A DNA stretch of 64,000 bases from JAIBJN01 sp963748205 (GCA_963748205.1 CAVVIB010000018.1:66679-130678); one strand, 5' to 3'; positions 44,832-53,572 are shown, numbered from the stretch's first letter. Numbers and translations: made by a program. The notes: generated from the letters alone by a model not told the origin.

Positions 44832-45449
44832 GTGCAACCAGCCGCCACGCCAGTGCGTCAGACCGAACGTGAGCCGTCATACGGGCGGTCTCTCGCATAC
44901 CGGAAACTCAGCGACGTGGACCTCGTCAGCAAGGCTCGGAACGGCGACGGATGGGCGCTCGACACGCTCGTCGAGCGTCACTCGCCGCGCGTGAACCGGC
45001 TTGCGACGCAGCTCATGGGCGACCTCGAGGAAGCACGGGACGCCGCCCAGGAGTCGCTCGTCAAGCTCTGCACGCGTCTGCGCCAGTTCCGCGGCGAGGC
45101 CCAGTTCACGACCTGGCTCCACCGCATCGTCGTGAACACGTGCCGCGATCGCCTCGCGCGCCAGCGCATCCGCCAGACCGAGCCGCTCTCGCTCGACGAC
45201 GAGCCTGCGGGCGAGGACAGCGATCCCTCGCGCGCCGCGCTCCTCGCCGACAAGCGGCGGGAGCTCATGGCCGCGCTCGCGCGCCTCACGCCGAACCAGC
45301 GCGCCGCCGTGGTGCTGCGCGACGTCTTCGGCCTCACGTACGAGGAGATCTCGCGCGTCGCCCGCATGCCGGTCGGCACTGCGAAGTGCTACGTGCACCG
45401 GGCCCGCGCCCGGATGCGCGCGCGGCTGGAAGAGACGGCGAGCGGATGA
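44832..45449 (+). CDS. ECF-type RNA polymerase sigma factor
   Basis: 205 aa. Region 2: LVSKARNGDGWALDTLVERHSPRVN with AQFTTWLHRIVVNTCRDRLAR; region 4: LARLTPNQRAAVVLRDVFGLTYEEISRV then MPVGTAKCYVHRARARMR. No anti-sigma gene is next to it, unusual for ECF genes, and it instead precedes fabZ by 10 bp, so it could be read with, or control, the fatty-acid genes (inference). GTG at 44832. Confidence 0.92.
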   Translation: MQPAATPVRQTEREPSYGRSLAYRKLSDVDLVSKARNGDGWALDTLVERHSPRVNRLATQLMGDLEEARDAAQESLVKLCTRLRQFRGEAQFTTWLHRIVVNTCRDRLARQRIRQTEPLSLDDEPAGEDSDPSRAALLADKRRELMAALARLTPNQRAAVVLRDVFGLTYEEISRVARMPVGTAKCYVHRARARMRARLEETASG

Positions 45450-45459
45450 GCCACCCTCG

Positions 45460-45909
45460 GTGAGCTACACGCCACCGCTCGGCCGGCGGGAGATCGAGCA
45501 GATCCTCCCGCACCGCGACCCCTTCCTGCTGCTCGACGAGGTGATCGAGCTCGAGCCCGGGGTGCGCGTCGTCGCACGCAAGCTCGTCCGCGAGGACGAG
45601 TGGTACCTCGCGGGGCACTTCCCCGGACGGCCGATCATGCCGGGCGTCCTCATGGTCGAGGCCATGGCGCAGACGGGCGCTGTCGCGGTCCTCTCCGACG
45701 AGGAGAATCGCGGCAAGCTCGCGCTCTTCGCCGGCATCGACGACGTGCGCTTCAAGCGCATCGTCGTGCCCGGAGACGAGCTCGAGCTGACGTGTGAGTT
45801 GGAGCGCGTTCGCGGGCCCGTGGGCCGCGGGAAGGCCACGGCCACCGTGGGCGGGAAGCTCGCCGTGCGGGGGACGCTCACGTTCGCCGTCACCGAGGGC
45901 GACGAATGA
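45460..45909 (+). CDS. fabZ: 3-hydroxyacyl-ACP dehydratase FabZ
   Basis: 149-aa hot-dog fold dehydratase of type II fatty acid synthesis. LPHRDPFLLLDEV, catalytic His in YLAGHFPGRPIMPGVLMVEAMAQ with Glu at the helix (about residues 52 and 66). GTG at 45460. Its TGA overlaps the fabH ATG. Confidence 0.94.
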   Translation: MSYTPPLGRREIEQILPHRDPFLLLDEVIELEPGVRVVARKLVREDEWYLAGHFPGRPIMPGVLMVEAMAQTGAVAVLSDEENRGKLALFAGIDDVRFKRIVVPGDELELTCELERVRGPVGRGKATATVGGKLAVRGTLTFAVTEGDE

Positions 45910-46925
45910 TCGGGAACGTCTCCGGCAACGGGATCGCGGTCGGCATCACCGGCGTCGGCTCCTACCTCCCCGAGAAGGTGCTGACGAACGCCGACCTCGA
46001 GGCGATGGTCGACACGTCGGACGAGTGGATCACGAGCCGGACGGGGATCAAGGAGCGGCGCATCGCCGCGTCGAGCCAGGCGGCGAGCGACCTGGCGCTC
46101 CCGGCGGCGCGCCAGGCGCTCGAGCATGCCGGCGTCGAGCCCGAGGACCTCGACCTCGTCGTCGTTGCCACGGCCACGCCGGACATGCTCTTTCCGGCGA
46201 CCGGCGCGCTCGTCGCGGACGAGCTCGGCGCGAAGAAGGCGGCCGCCTTCGACCTCCTCGCCGGCTGCACCGGCTTCGTCTACGCGCTCTCGCAGGCGTA
46301 TGGGATGGTGGCGACGGGGCTCTCGAAGAAGGCCCTGATCGTGGGCAGCGAGGTGCTCTCGAAGATCACGAACTGGCAGGACCGCTCGACCTGCATCCTC
46401 TTTGGCGACGGCGCGGGCGCCGCGGTGCTCCAGCCGGTGGAGTCCGGCGGGATCGCCGGGTTCGAGCTGGGCGCCGACGGCGCGGGCGGGCCGGATCTCT
46501 GCGTCCCGGCGGGCGGCTCGCGCCGGCCGATCTCGGCAGAGGCGCTCGAGGAGGAGGCCCAGTTCATCAAGATGAACGGGGCAGAGGTTTTCCGCTTCGC
46601 AACGCGGGTGATGGTCACGTCGGCCGAGGAGCTGCTGGCCGAATGCGGCGCGACGGTCGGGGACGTCGACCTCTACGTGCCCCATCAGGCGAACAAGCGC
46701 ATCGTCGACCACGCGGTCAAGAACCTCGGCCTCGATCCGCAGAAGGTGCTGATGAACATCGACAGGTACGGAAACACCTCCTCGGCCTCCATCCCCATCT
46801 GCCTTGCCGAGGCGCAGGAGCAGGGGCGGCTGGAGGAGGGGACGCGGGTGCTCGTAAGTGCTGTTGGAGCCGGCCTCACCTGGGGCTCGGTTTACATGAC
46901 CTGGACGTCGAGGGACGGACGGTAG
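45906..46925 (+). CDS. fabH: 3-oxoacyl-ACP synthase III FabH
   Basis: 339 aa. Starts fatty-acid synthesis by condensing acyl-CoA with malonyl-ACP. Catalytic Cys121 (LLAGCTGFVYAL), His in VPHQANKRIVDH and Asn in RYGNTSSASIPI; EWITSRTGIKERR is also diagnostic. ATG at 45906 overlaps the fabZ TGA. Primer specificity (acetyl or branched) cannot be read from this sequence alone. Confidence 0.95.
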   Translation: MIGNVSGNGIAVGITGVGSYLPEKVLTNADLEAMVDTSDEWITSRTGIKERRIAASSQAASDLALPAARQALEHAGVEPEDLDLVVVATATPDMLFPATGALVADELGAKKAAAFDLLAGCTGFVYALSQAYGMVATGLSKKALIVGSEVLSKITNWQDRSTCILFGDGAGAAVLQPVESGGIAGFELGADGAGGPDLCVPAGGSRRPISAEALEEEAQFIKMNGAEVFRFATRVMVTSAEELLAECGATVGDVDLYVPHQANKRIVDHAVKNLGLDPQKVLMNIDRYGNTSSASIPICLAEAQEQGRLEEGTRVLVSAVGAGLTWGSVYMTWTSRDGR

Positions 46926-46933
46926 GAGGAGCC

Positions 46934-47857
46934 ATGAAGATCGCATTCTGCTTTCCGGGCCAGGGCTCGCAGGCGGTGGGGATGGGCAGCGCCATCGCCG
47001 GCCAGTTCCCGGCGGCGCGTGCCGTGTACGACGAGGCCTCCGAGGCCGTGGGCTTCGACGTGGCGAGGCTCTGCTTCGAGGGATCGGAGGCGGAGCTCAC
47101 GCGCACCGAGCTCCAGCAGCCGGCACTCGTGGCCACGTCTATCGCATGCCTGCGTGCGGTGGAGACGCTGGGGATCCGCCCGCACTACGTAGTCGGCCAC
47201 TCCGTGGGGGAGTACTCCGCCCTGGCCGCCGCCGGCTCCATCCACGCCGGCGAGGCGGTCGCGCTCGTGCGCGAGCGCGGCGAGGCCATGGCCGAAGCGG
47301 CTCGTGAGACGCCCGGCGCGATGGCCGCGATCCTCGGGCTCGAGGACGCGATCGTCGAGGAGCTCTGCAGCGAGATCGAGGGCGTGTGGCCGGCGAACTA
47401 CAACTGCCCGGGCCAGGTCGTCGTCTCGGGCGAGAACGAGGCGGTCGACAAGCTGATCGCCGAGGCGACGGAACGCGGCGCGCGCAAGGCCGTGAAGCTT
47501 CGCGTCAGCGGCGGCTTCCACAGCCCGCTCGTGGCGAGAGCCGCGGAGCGGCTCCGCCCGGCGCTCGCCAAGGTGCCCTGGCGCGATCCGGGCACGCCGT
47601 ACATGTCCACCGTGTCGGCGCGCATCGAGGACGCCCACCGCATCGCCGGCCTGCTCGCCGAGCAGCTGACTGCGCCCGTGCGCTTCACCCAGGCCGTGCG
47701 CGGGCTGGTGAAGGACGGCGTCGAGACCTTCGTCGAGATCGGCCCGGGCCAGGTGCTCGGCGGGCTCCTGAAGCGCTGCGATCGCTCGCTGCGGACGATC
47801 TCGGTCGGCGATCCCGAGTCCCTGCGCAAGCTCGACGAGACGCTCTCGGCCGCATGA
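46934..47857 (+). CDS. fabD: Malonyl-CoA:ACP transacylase FabD
   Basis: 307 aa. Loads malonate onto ACP. FPGQGSQAVGMG at the N-terminus, nucleophile Ser90 in VVGHSVGEYSALAAAG, Arg in LVRERGEAM, QVVVSGENEAV and catalytic His in VSGGFHSPLV. ATG at 46934 with AGGAGG 5 nt upstream. The TGA overlaps the ATG of an 18-codon ORF that leads to fabG. Confidence 0.95.
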   Translation: MKIAFCFPGQGSQAVGMGSAIAGQFPAARAVYDEASEAVGFDVARLCFEGSEAELTRTELQQPALVATSIACLRAVETLGIRPHYVVGHSVGEYSALAAAGSIHAGEAVALVRERGEAMAEAARETPGAMAAILGLEDAIVEELCSEIEGVWPANYNCPGQVVVSGENEAVDKLIAEATERGARKAVKLRVSGGFHSPLVARAAERLRPALAKVPWRDPGTPYMSTVSARIEDAHRIAGLLAEQLTAPVRFTQAVRGLVKDGVETFVEIGPGQVLGGLLKRCDRSLRTISVGDPESLRKLDETLSAA

Positions 47858-47910
47858 GCGCCGTTCGCCTCCGGCTCGCTCCCCTCGCTCATAGGCCGGT
47901 CGGCCTATGA
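47854..47910 (+). CDS. 18-codon ORF bridging fabD and fabG
   Basis: ATG at 47854 overlaps the fabD TGA (ATGA) and its own TGA at 47908-47910 overlaps the fabG ATG (ATGA), so ribosomes could pass through all three. It encodes MSAVRLRLAPLAHRPVGL, basic and with no known match. The end of the ORF and fabG start lie in a palindrome CATAGGCC-GGTC-GGCCTATG (47890-47909), which would hide the fabG start unless this ORF is translated. No ribosome site for fabG is seen. Function as a coupling leader is inferred. Confidence 0.45.
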   Translation: MSAVRLRLAPLAHRPVGL

Positions 47911-48647
47911 GCGGCTACGCCTCGCTCGAGGGCAAGGTCGCGCTCGTCACCGGGGGCTCCCGCGGCATCGGCGCCGCCATCTCACGGGAGCTGGGCAGCG
48001 CCGGCGCCCGCGTGGCCGTCAACTACCGCTCCGGCAAGGACGCGGCCGAGGAGATCGCCTCCGAGATCGGCGGCCTCGCCCTCGGCGCGAACGTGGGCGA
48101 CCCCGAAGAGGCGAAGGATCTCATCGAGCGCGTCGAGTCCGAGCTCGGCGACGTCGACGTGCTCGTCAACAACGCCGGCATCACGCGCGACACCCTCATC
48201 GCCCGCATGAGCGACGAGGACTGGGAGGAGGTCATCGAGACCAACCTGCGCGGGACGTTCAACACGTGCCGCGCGGTGGCGAGGAAGATGCTGCGCCGCC
48301 GCTCCGGGGCGATCGTGAACCTGACGAGCGTCGTCGGCATCCACGGCAACCCCGGTCAGGCGAACTACGCCGCCTCCAAGGCGGGGATCATCGGCCTCAC
48401 GAAGGCGCTCGCGCGCGAGCTCGGCTCCCGTGGCGTGCGCGTCAACGCCGTCGCGCCCGGCTACATCGCCACCGAGCTGACCGGCGTCCTCTCCGAGGAG
48501 ATCCGCGGGGCGATCCTCGGGAACACGCCCATGGGCAGGCTCGGCGATCCGGAGGACGTCGCCGCTGCGGTACGCTTTCTCTGCTCTGACGAGGCCGCGT
48601 TCATCACGGGCGATGTGCTGCTCGTCGACGGCGGACTGGGGATGTAA
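47907..48647 (+). CDS. fabG: 3-oxoacyl-ACP reductase FabG
   Basis: 246-aa short-chain dehydrogenase using NADPH. Cofactor loop VTGGSRGIGAAIS, VLVNNAGITRD, catalytic Ser (VNLTSVVG) and YAASKAGIIGLTKA, C-terminal VNAVAPGYI and FITGDVLLVDGG. ATG at 47907 lies in an 8-bp hairpin stem. fabF follows without a gap; the acpP gene often found between fabG and fabF is missing. Confidence 0.95.
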   Translation: MSGYASLEGKVALVTGGSRGIGAAISRELGSAGARVAVNYRSGKDAAEEIASEIGGLALGANVGDPEEAKDLIERVESELGDVDVLVNNAGITRDTLIARMSDEDWEEVIETNLRGTFNTCRAVARKMLRRRSGAIVNLTSVVGIHGNPGQANYAASKAGIIGLTKALARELGSRGVRVNAVAPGYIATELTGVLSEEIRGAILGNTPMGRLGDPEDVAAAVRFLCSDEAAFITGDVLLVDGGLGM

Positions 48648-49902
48648 GTGGCTTCGGAGAACGGACGCAGGGTCGTCATCACAGGCATGGGGGCGGTCAC
48701 GCCCCTCGGCAACGACGCCGAGACCTTCTGGGAGAACCTGACCGCCGGAAAGAGCGGCGCCGCCCCGATCACGGCCTTCGACCCCTCCGAGTTCGCCGTC
48801 CACTTCGCCTGCGAGCTGAAGGGCTTCGAGCCGACGAAGTGGATCGAGCACCGCAAGGCGCGCCGGATGGACCGCTTCGCCCAGATGGTCATCGCCGCCG
48901 CCCGGATGGCCGAGCAGGACTCGGGCATCGACATCGAGGGCGAGACGGAGCGCACGGGCGTGTCCGTCGCCACCGGGATCGGCGGCCTGCAGAGCTTCCA
49001 GAACTGCTACGACCAGCTGCTCGAGCGCGGGCCCGACCGGATCAATCCGCTTGCGATCACGGCGATCATCCCCAACATGGGCGCCGCCTGGGTCTCGATG
49101 GAGCTCGGCGCGCGCGGCCCGCTCACCTCCGAGTGCACGGCCTGCGCCGCCTCCAACATGGCCATCGGGGACGCGATGGATGCGATCCGCCTCAATCGGG
49201 CCGACGTGATGCTCGCCGGCGGGACCGAGGCCGGGATCACAAAGGTCGGCATCGGCGGCTTCTCCGCCATGCGCGCGCTCTCGCGCCGCAACGACGATCC
49301 TGCCGCCGCCAGCCGTCCGTTCGACGCCGAGCGTGACGGGTTCGTCATGGGCGAGGCGGCCGGCGATCGTCGTGCTCGAGGAGCTCGAGCATGCGAGGAA
49401 GCGCGACGCGAAGATCTACGCCGAGCTCGTCGGCTACGGCCTCTCCTCGGACGCGCAACACATCACGGAGCCCGACCCGACGGGCAGGCACCCGGCACGG
49501 GCGATGCAGATGGCGATCGACGACGCGGGCATCAACACCGACCAGATCGACTACATCAACGCGCACGGAACGTCGACGCCGCTCGGCGACTCGGCCGAGA
49601 CGCGGGTGATCAAGGTCGCGCTCGGCGAGGAGAAGGCGCGCAAGACGCCCATCTCGTCCACGAAGGGCGCGACCGGGCACTGCCTGGGGGCCTCCGGTGC
49701 GATCGAGGCGATCATCAGCACGCTGGCCGTCCAGCGCGACGTCGTCCCGCCGACGATCAACCAGGAGGTCGCCGACCCGGAGTGCGATCTCGACTACATC
49801 CCGAACGAGTCACGAGAGTGGAAGACCGACTTCGCGCTCTCGAACAACTTCGGGTTCGGCGGGCACAACGCCTGCCTCGTGATCACGAAGTTCGACGGCT
49901 AG
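48648..49902 (+). CDS. fabF: 3-oxoacyl-ACP synthase II FabF, one frameshift
   Basis: About 417-aa condensing enzyme that elongates acyl-ACP. RVVITGMGAVTPLGNDAETF at the start, catalytic Cys in TSECTACAASNMAIGDA, His residues in NAHGTSTPLGD and STKGATGHCLGASGA, and SNNFGFGGHNA at the end. After DGFVMGEAAG the frame slips; dropping one G near 49368 gives GEAAGIVVLEELEHA, matching the family. GTG at 48648 follows the fabG TAA directly. Confidence 0.93.
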
Positions 49903-49909
49903 GACACGA

Positions 49910-50588
49910 GTGTCTGACCGCTGGGCCACGTTCGACTGCTACGGCACGCTCGTCGACTGGGAGGGCGGCATCGGCGCCGAGCTCGCCCGCATCTGGCCGG
50001 ACGAGGACGCCGACAGGCTCCGCGAGCGCTACCACGAGATCGAGCCGCGCGTGCAGCTCGAGGGCTCGCTCCCGTACCGGGAGGTGCTGCGCCAGGCGCT
50101 CGTCCTGCTCGCCGAGAGCGAGGGGCTCGAGCTGCCGCAGGGCGAGGAGGCCGCGCTCGGCGACTCCCTGCCGCGCTGGCCGGTCTTCCCCGAGGTCCCG
50201 GGGGCGCTCGCCGAGCTGCGCGAGCGCGGGCTGGAAGCTCGTGCCGCTCTCGAACACCGACCCCGACTTCCTCGACGCCTCGATGCAGGCGATCGGCGTC
50301 CCCTTCGACGGGACTGTCGTCGCCGGCGAGATCGGCTCCTACAAGCCCGCTCACGGTCACTGGAAGGTGTTCTACGAGCGATTCGGAGCCGACCCCGAGC
50401 GCCACGTGCACGTGGCCGCGAGCCTTTTCCACGACATCGCGCCGGCGGACGAGCTGGGCATCACGGCCGTCTGGATCAACCGCCTGGACGAGACGAGCGA
50501 CCTGCCGCGCGCGGCCGAGCTCCCGGACCTGGAGCGCCTGCCCGAGACCCTCGAGTCGCTTCTGTCGGGCGCCGACGGCTCAGGGTAG
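49910..50588 (+). CDS. Haloacid dehalogenase-type HAD hydrolase, one frameshift
   Basis: About 225 aa. Motif I WATFDCYGTLVDWEGG is the form typical of 2-haloacid dehalogenase-like proteins; after one extra C near 50230 is removed, motif II WKLVPLSNTDPDFLD, motif III Lys in IGSYKPAHGHW and motif IV ASLFHDIAPADELG follow. Substrate not predictable. GTG at 49910, 7 bp after fabF. The arginase-like gene starts 11 bp downstream. Confidence 0.85.
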
Positions 50589-50599
50589 CCTGGAGCCGG

Positions 50600-51382
50600 A
50601 TGTCGCGCCTCCGCGCCCGCTGCCCCGACTGCAGGACGCTCACCGCCGTCGCCCTCGAGGCCGGCGAGTACGAATGCCACTCCTGCGGCCGCAAGTTCGC
50701 GGCCGGGCTCGTGCGCGTCCCGCGCGCCTGGGGCTCGGACGGCGAGTCGATGGTCGAGGCCGCGTTCCTCCCGCTTCCCTATCCGGAGGCCGCGGTCGTC
50801 GACGAGGACTCGCTGACCGAGCAGAACCTCGCCCTCGCAGCGGGCCTGCCGGACCTTCCGCTGGTCCTCGGCGGGTGCTGCTGCTCGCACGTGGGCGCCG
50901 TCGAGGGGCTGGCGACGCGCCATGACCGGCTGGCGGTCGTCTGGTTCGACGCGCACGGCGACCTGAACACGCCGGAGACCTCGCCGAGCGGGAACACATG
51001 GGGCATGCCCCTTCGCATGCTGCTCGACTCGGGCACCGTCCAGCCGGCCGACGTCGCGCTCGTCGGCGCGCGCAACCTCGACCAGCCCGAGGTGGAGTTC
51101 ATCGCCGCCTGCGGCCTGCATACGGACGAGACGGGCGTGGACCGGGCGCTCGAGGGCGCCGACGCGGTCTATGTCGCCTTCGACGTGGACGTGCTCGACC
51201 CCGACGACGACGTCGTCCCGTTCATGCCCGAGCCGGGCGGCCTCACGGTCGTCGAAGCGGCCGCGATGCTCCGCAAGATCGTCGCCGACCGCCCGCTCGC
51301 AGGCGCCGGGCTCACGGGCGTGGCGAACAGTCCGGGCAACACCGAGCCGCTCGGCCGCCTCGCTCAGGCCCTCGGCCTTTAA
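50600..51382 (+). CDS. Arginase/agmatinase-fold protein with N-terminal zinc ribbon
   Basis: 260 aa. A short CPDC...CHSC ribbon (residues about 8-30) precedes a ureohydrolase fold. The DAHxD block is present as VVWFDAHGDLNTPE and the SxDxD block as VAFDVDVLDPDDDVV, but the first metal motif, normally GGDHS, is GGCCCSHVGAVEG, so the Asp and His are replaced by Cys. It may bind metal differently or act on another substrate. ATG at 50600 chosen to include the ribbon. Its TAA is the first triplet of repeat copy 2. Confidence 0.8.
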   Translation: MSRLRARCPDCRTLTAVALEAGEYECHSCGRKFAAGLVRVPRAWGSDGESMVEAAFLPLPYPEAAVVDEDSLTEQNLALAAGLPDLPLVLGGCCCSHVGAVEGLATRHDRLAVVWFDAHGDLNTPETSPSGNTWGMPLRMLLDSGTVQPADVALVGARNLDQPEVEFIAACGLHTDETGVDRALEGADAVYVAFDVDVLDPDDDVVPFMPEPGGLTVVEAAAMLRKIVADRPLAGAGLTGVANSPGNTEPLGRLAQALGL

Positions 51383-51548
51383 GGAGGGTTCGGCGAAACA
51401 GTGACTATCCCGCCGGGCCGCGCTGCTCGCCCCGAGAGCGGCGTCCTCAGTCGCGCCCGTAGCTCATTCGCTACGAACGCTCCCTGCGTCCTTGTCTCGG
51501 AACGACCATCGCACCCCGGTCGGGGAGCACCGTTCCGCCAAACCCTCC
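51383..51548 (+). repeat. Structured intergenic repeat, copy 2
   Basis: 166 bp, about 85 percent identical by eye to 3596-3760 and in the same orientation relative to its flanking genes. Begins right after the TAA at 51380-51382 with GGAGGGTTCGGCG and ends CCGCCAAACCCTCC, 21 nt before the accD ATG. The internal hairpin is CGTAGC/GCTACG (51458-51475) where copy 1 has CGTATC/GATACG. The terminal repeat also changes on both sides (GGAGGGTT..AACCCTCC against GGAGGGCT..AGCCCTCC). Confidence 0.85.
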
Positions 51549-51569
51549 TAGGAATAGGATAGGCCGGTC

Positions 51570-52415
51570 ATGGAAGGCCGCATCGACGTGACCGTCGAGA
51601 ACCGTGGAGCCGAACGGGACCAGGACGGGAAGCGGCACCCGAACACCTGCCCGCGCTGCCACTCGCACTACCGGGACGACGAGCTCGAGCAAACGCTCAG
51701 GGTGTGCCCGCAATGCGGGCACCACTTCCCCGTGCGCGCCCGCGAGAGGGTCGCGCAGCTCGCGGACCGGGGGACGTTCACGGAGGAGGACACCGAGCTG
51801 CGGTCGCACGATCCGCTCAACTTCTTCGACCTGCGCCCGTACAAGGACCGCCTGGCCGAGGCCGAGCTCGCCACGGGCCTCGGCGACGCGATCATCGCCG
51901 GCGCCGCCGCGATCGAGCGGAGGCCCTGCGAGCTCGCCGTCATGGACTTCGCGTTCATGGGCGGCTCGATGGGCAGCACGGTCGGTGAGAAGTTCGCGCG
52001 CGCCTGCGAGCGCGCGGCCTCGCGGCACGTGCCCCTCGTGTGCGTGACCGCCTCGGGTGGCGCCCGCATGCAGGAGGGAATCCTCTCCCTCATGCAGCTG
52101 CCGAAGACCGTCTGCTCGGTCGACGAGCTCAACGAGGCGCGGAGCGCCTTCATCTGCGTCATGACCCACCCGACGACGGCCGGCGTGCTGGCGAGCTTCG
52201 CCAGCCTCGGTGACGTGATCGTCTCCGAGCCGGGCGCGCTGCTCGCGTTCACCGGCCCGCGGGTCGTCCAGCAAACCACGCGCGAGAAGCTCCCGGACGA
52301 CTTCGGCCTCGCCGAGTCGAACGCGCGCTTCGGGCACGTCGACGCGATCATCCCGAGGGCGGAGCTGCGCCCGTTCGTCGGCCGCCTGCTCGCGATGTTC
52401 TCGCGGGGATCGTGA
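51570..52415 (+). CDS. accD: Acetyl-CoA carboxylase carboxyltransferase beta subunit
   Basis: 281 aa. N-terminal zinc finger CPRCHSHY...CPQCGHHF, then the crotonase-fold core with DLRPYKDRLAEAE, MDFAFMGGSMGSTVGEK and VTASGGARMQEGILSLMQ. Transfers CO2 from biotin to acetyl-CoA with AccA. ATG at 51570 follows AGGAATAGGATAGG. The separate accD-accA form is less usual in actinobacteria, which often have a fused acyl-CoA carboxylase. TGA overlaps the accA GTG. Confidence 0.94.
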   Translation: MEGRIDVTVENRGAERDQDGKRHPNTCPRCHSHYRDDELEQTLRVCPQCGHHFPVRARERVAQLADRGTFTEEDTELRSHDPLNFFDLRPYKDRLAEAELATGLGDAIIAGAAAIERRPCELAVMDFAFMGGSMGSTVGEKFARACERAASRHVPLVCVTASGGARMQEGILSLMQLPKTVCSVDELNEARSAFICVMTHPTTAGVLASFASLGDVIVSEPGALLAFTGPRVVQQTTREKLPDDFGLAESNARFGHVDAIIPRAELRPFVGRLLAMFSRGS

Positions 52416-53362
52416 GCGAGAGCCCCTCGACCCAGGCGGAAGAGCTGAAGCTCAGGGAACGCCTGGCGAAGCTCCGCGACCTGCCGCTCCTGCGCGGCGT
52501 CGGGGTCTCCGGCGAGATGGCGAGGCTCAAGCGCCAGCTCGAGCGCATCGCCGCCGAGCCGAGCGAGGACGAGGTCTGGCGCTCGGTCGAGCTCGCCCGC
52601 CACCAGGACAGGCCCTACACGCTCGACTACATCGAGCGCATGTGCGACGACTTCGTCGAGCTGCACGGTGACAGAGCCTTCGCGGACGACCCGGCGATCG
52701 TCGCCGGCCTCGCGCGCTTCGACGGGCGGACGGTCGTGCTCGTCGGCCACCAGAAGGGCAGGGACATCCGCGAGCGGACGCACCGCAACTTCGGCATGAC
52801 CTACCCCGAGGGCTACCGCAAGGCGATGCGGGCGATGGAGCTCGCCGACCGGCACGGCTTTCCCGTGGTCACGCTCGTGGACACGCCGGGCGCGTATCCC
52901 GGTGTCACCGCCGAGCAGCACGGGCAGGGCGGCTGGATCGCCCGCTGCCAGCTCCTCATGGCACGGCTCGGAGTCCCGAGCGTCGCCTGCGTGATCGGCG
53001 AGGGCGGGTCGGGCGGCGCGGTGGCGATCGCGCTCGCCGACCGGGTCCTCATGCAGGAGAACGCGATCTACTCCGTCATCTCGCCGGAAGGCTGCGCGGC
53101 CATCCTCTGGCGCGACGCCGGCGAGGCCAAGAAGGCGGCCGCCGCCTTCAAGCCCGACGCGGTGCACTGCAAGGAGCTCGGCGTCGTGGACGGGATCGTC
53201 CCCGAGCCGCCCGGCGGGGCCCACACGGACTCCGACGAGGCAGCCCGCCTGCTCGCCGAGTCCCTCAAGGGCTCCCTGGCCGAGGTCGAGCCCCTCGAAT
53301 CCGACGAGCGGCGACGCCAGAGACGGCGCCGTTTTCGGACGATGGGCCTCTACCTCGAGTAG
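52412..53362 (+). CDS. accA: Acetyl-CoA carboxylase carboxyltransferase alpha subunit
   Basis: 316 aa. ELHGDRAFADDPAIVAGLARFD, VGHQKGRDIRERTHRNFGM, YPEGYRKAMRAM, VDTPGAYPGVTAEQHGQGG and IGEGGSGGAVAIALADRVLM mark the AccA subunit. GTG at 52412 overlaps the accD stop. End of the fatty-acid cluster; hairpins follow. Confidence 0.95.
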   Translation: MSESPSTQAEELKLRERLAKLRDLPLLRGVGVSGEMARLKRQLERIAAEPSEDEVWRSVELARHQDRPYTLDYIERMCDDFVELHGDRAFADDPAIVAGLARFDGRTVVLVGHQKGRDIRERTHRNFGMTYPEGYRKAMRAMELADRHGFPVVTLVDTPGAYPGVTAEQHGQGGWIARCQLLMARLGVPSVACVIGEGGSGGAVAIALADRVLMQENAIYSVISPEGCAAILWRDAGEAKKAAAAFKPDAVHCKELGVVDGIVPEPPGGAHTDSDEAARLLAESLKGSLAEVEPLESDERRRQRRRRFRTMGLYLE

Positions 53363-53572
53363 AGGGTCGGACCTCCGCAATCCACAGCGTCCACAGGGTT
53401 ATCCCCGCCTGCTTGTGACCCCTTGTCCAAAGGCAAGGGGCCGGTAACCAAGACCGGCCCCCGTGTTAGCCAACCCCCCGGTCGGCGATCGAAGAGGATG
53501 CCTCTTCTTACCCGGGGACGAACGGGCCAAACCTCGTGCCTCGAAATCCGCACGGCAGGCATGCTGTAGGCC
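53363..53572 (+). other. Structured accA-ligD intergenic region
   Basis: 210 bp with no gene. CCCCTTG (53419-53425)/CAAGGGG (53434-53440) and GGGGCCGGT (53437-53445)/ACCGGCCCC (53453-53461) are two hairpins sharing GGGG, so only one can form. A third, GAAGAGG/CCTCTTC with a 3-nt loop, lies at 53491-53507 followed by TTA. Upstream are DnaA-box-like CAATCCACA, GCGTCCACA and TTATCCCC within 53380-53410. Most simply the end of the acc transcript, but the mutually exclusive pairing looks regulatory. Confidence 0.55.
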
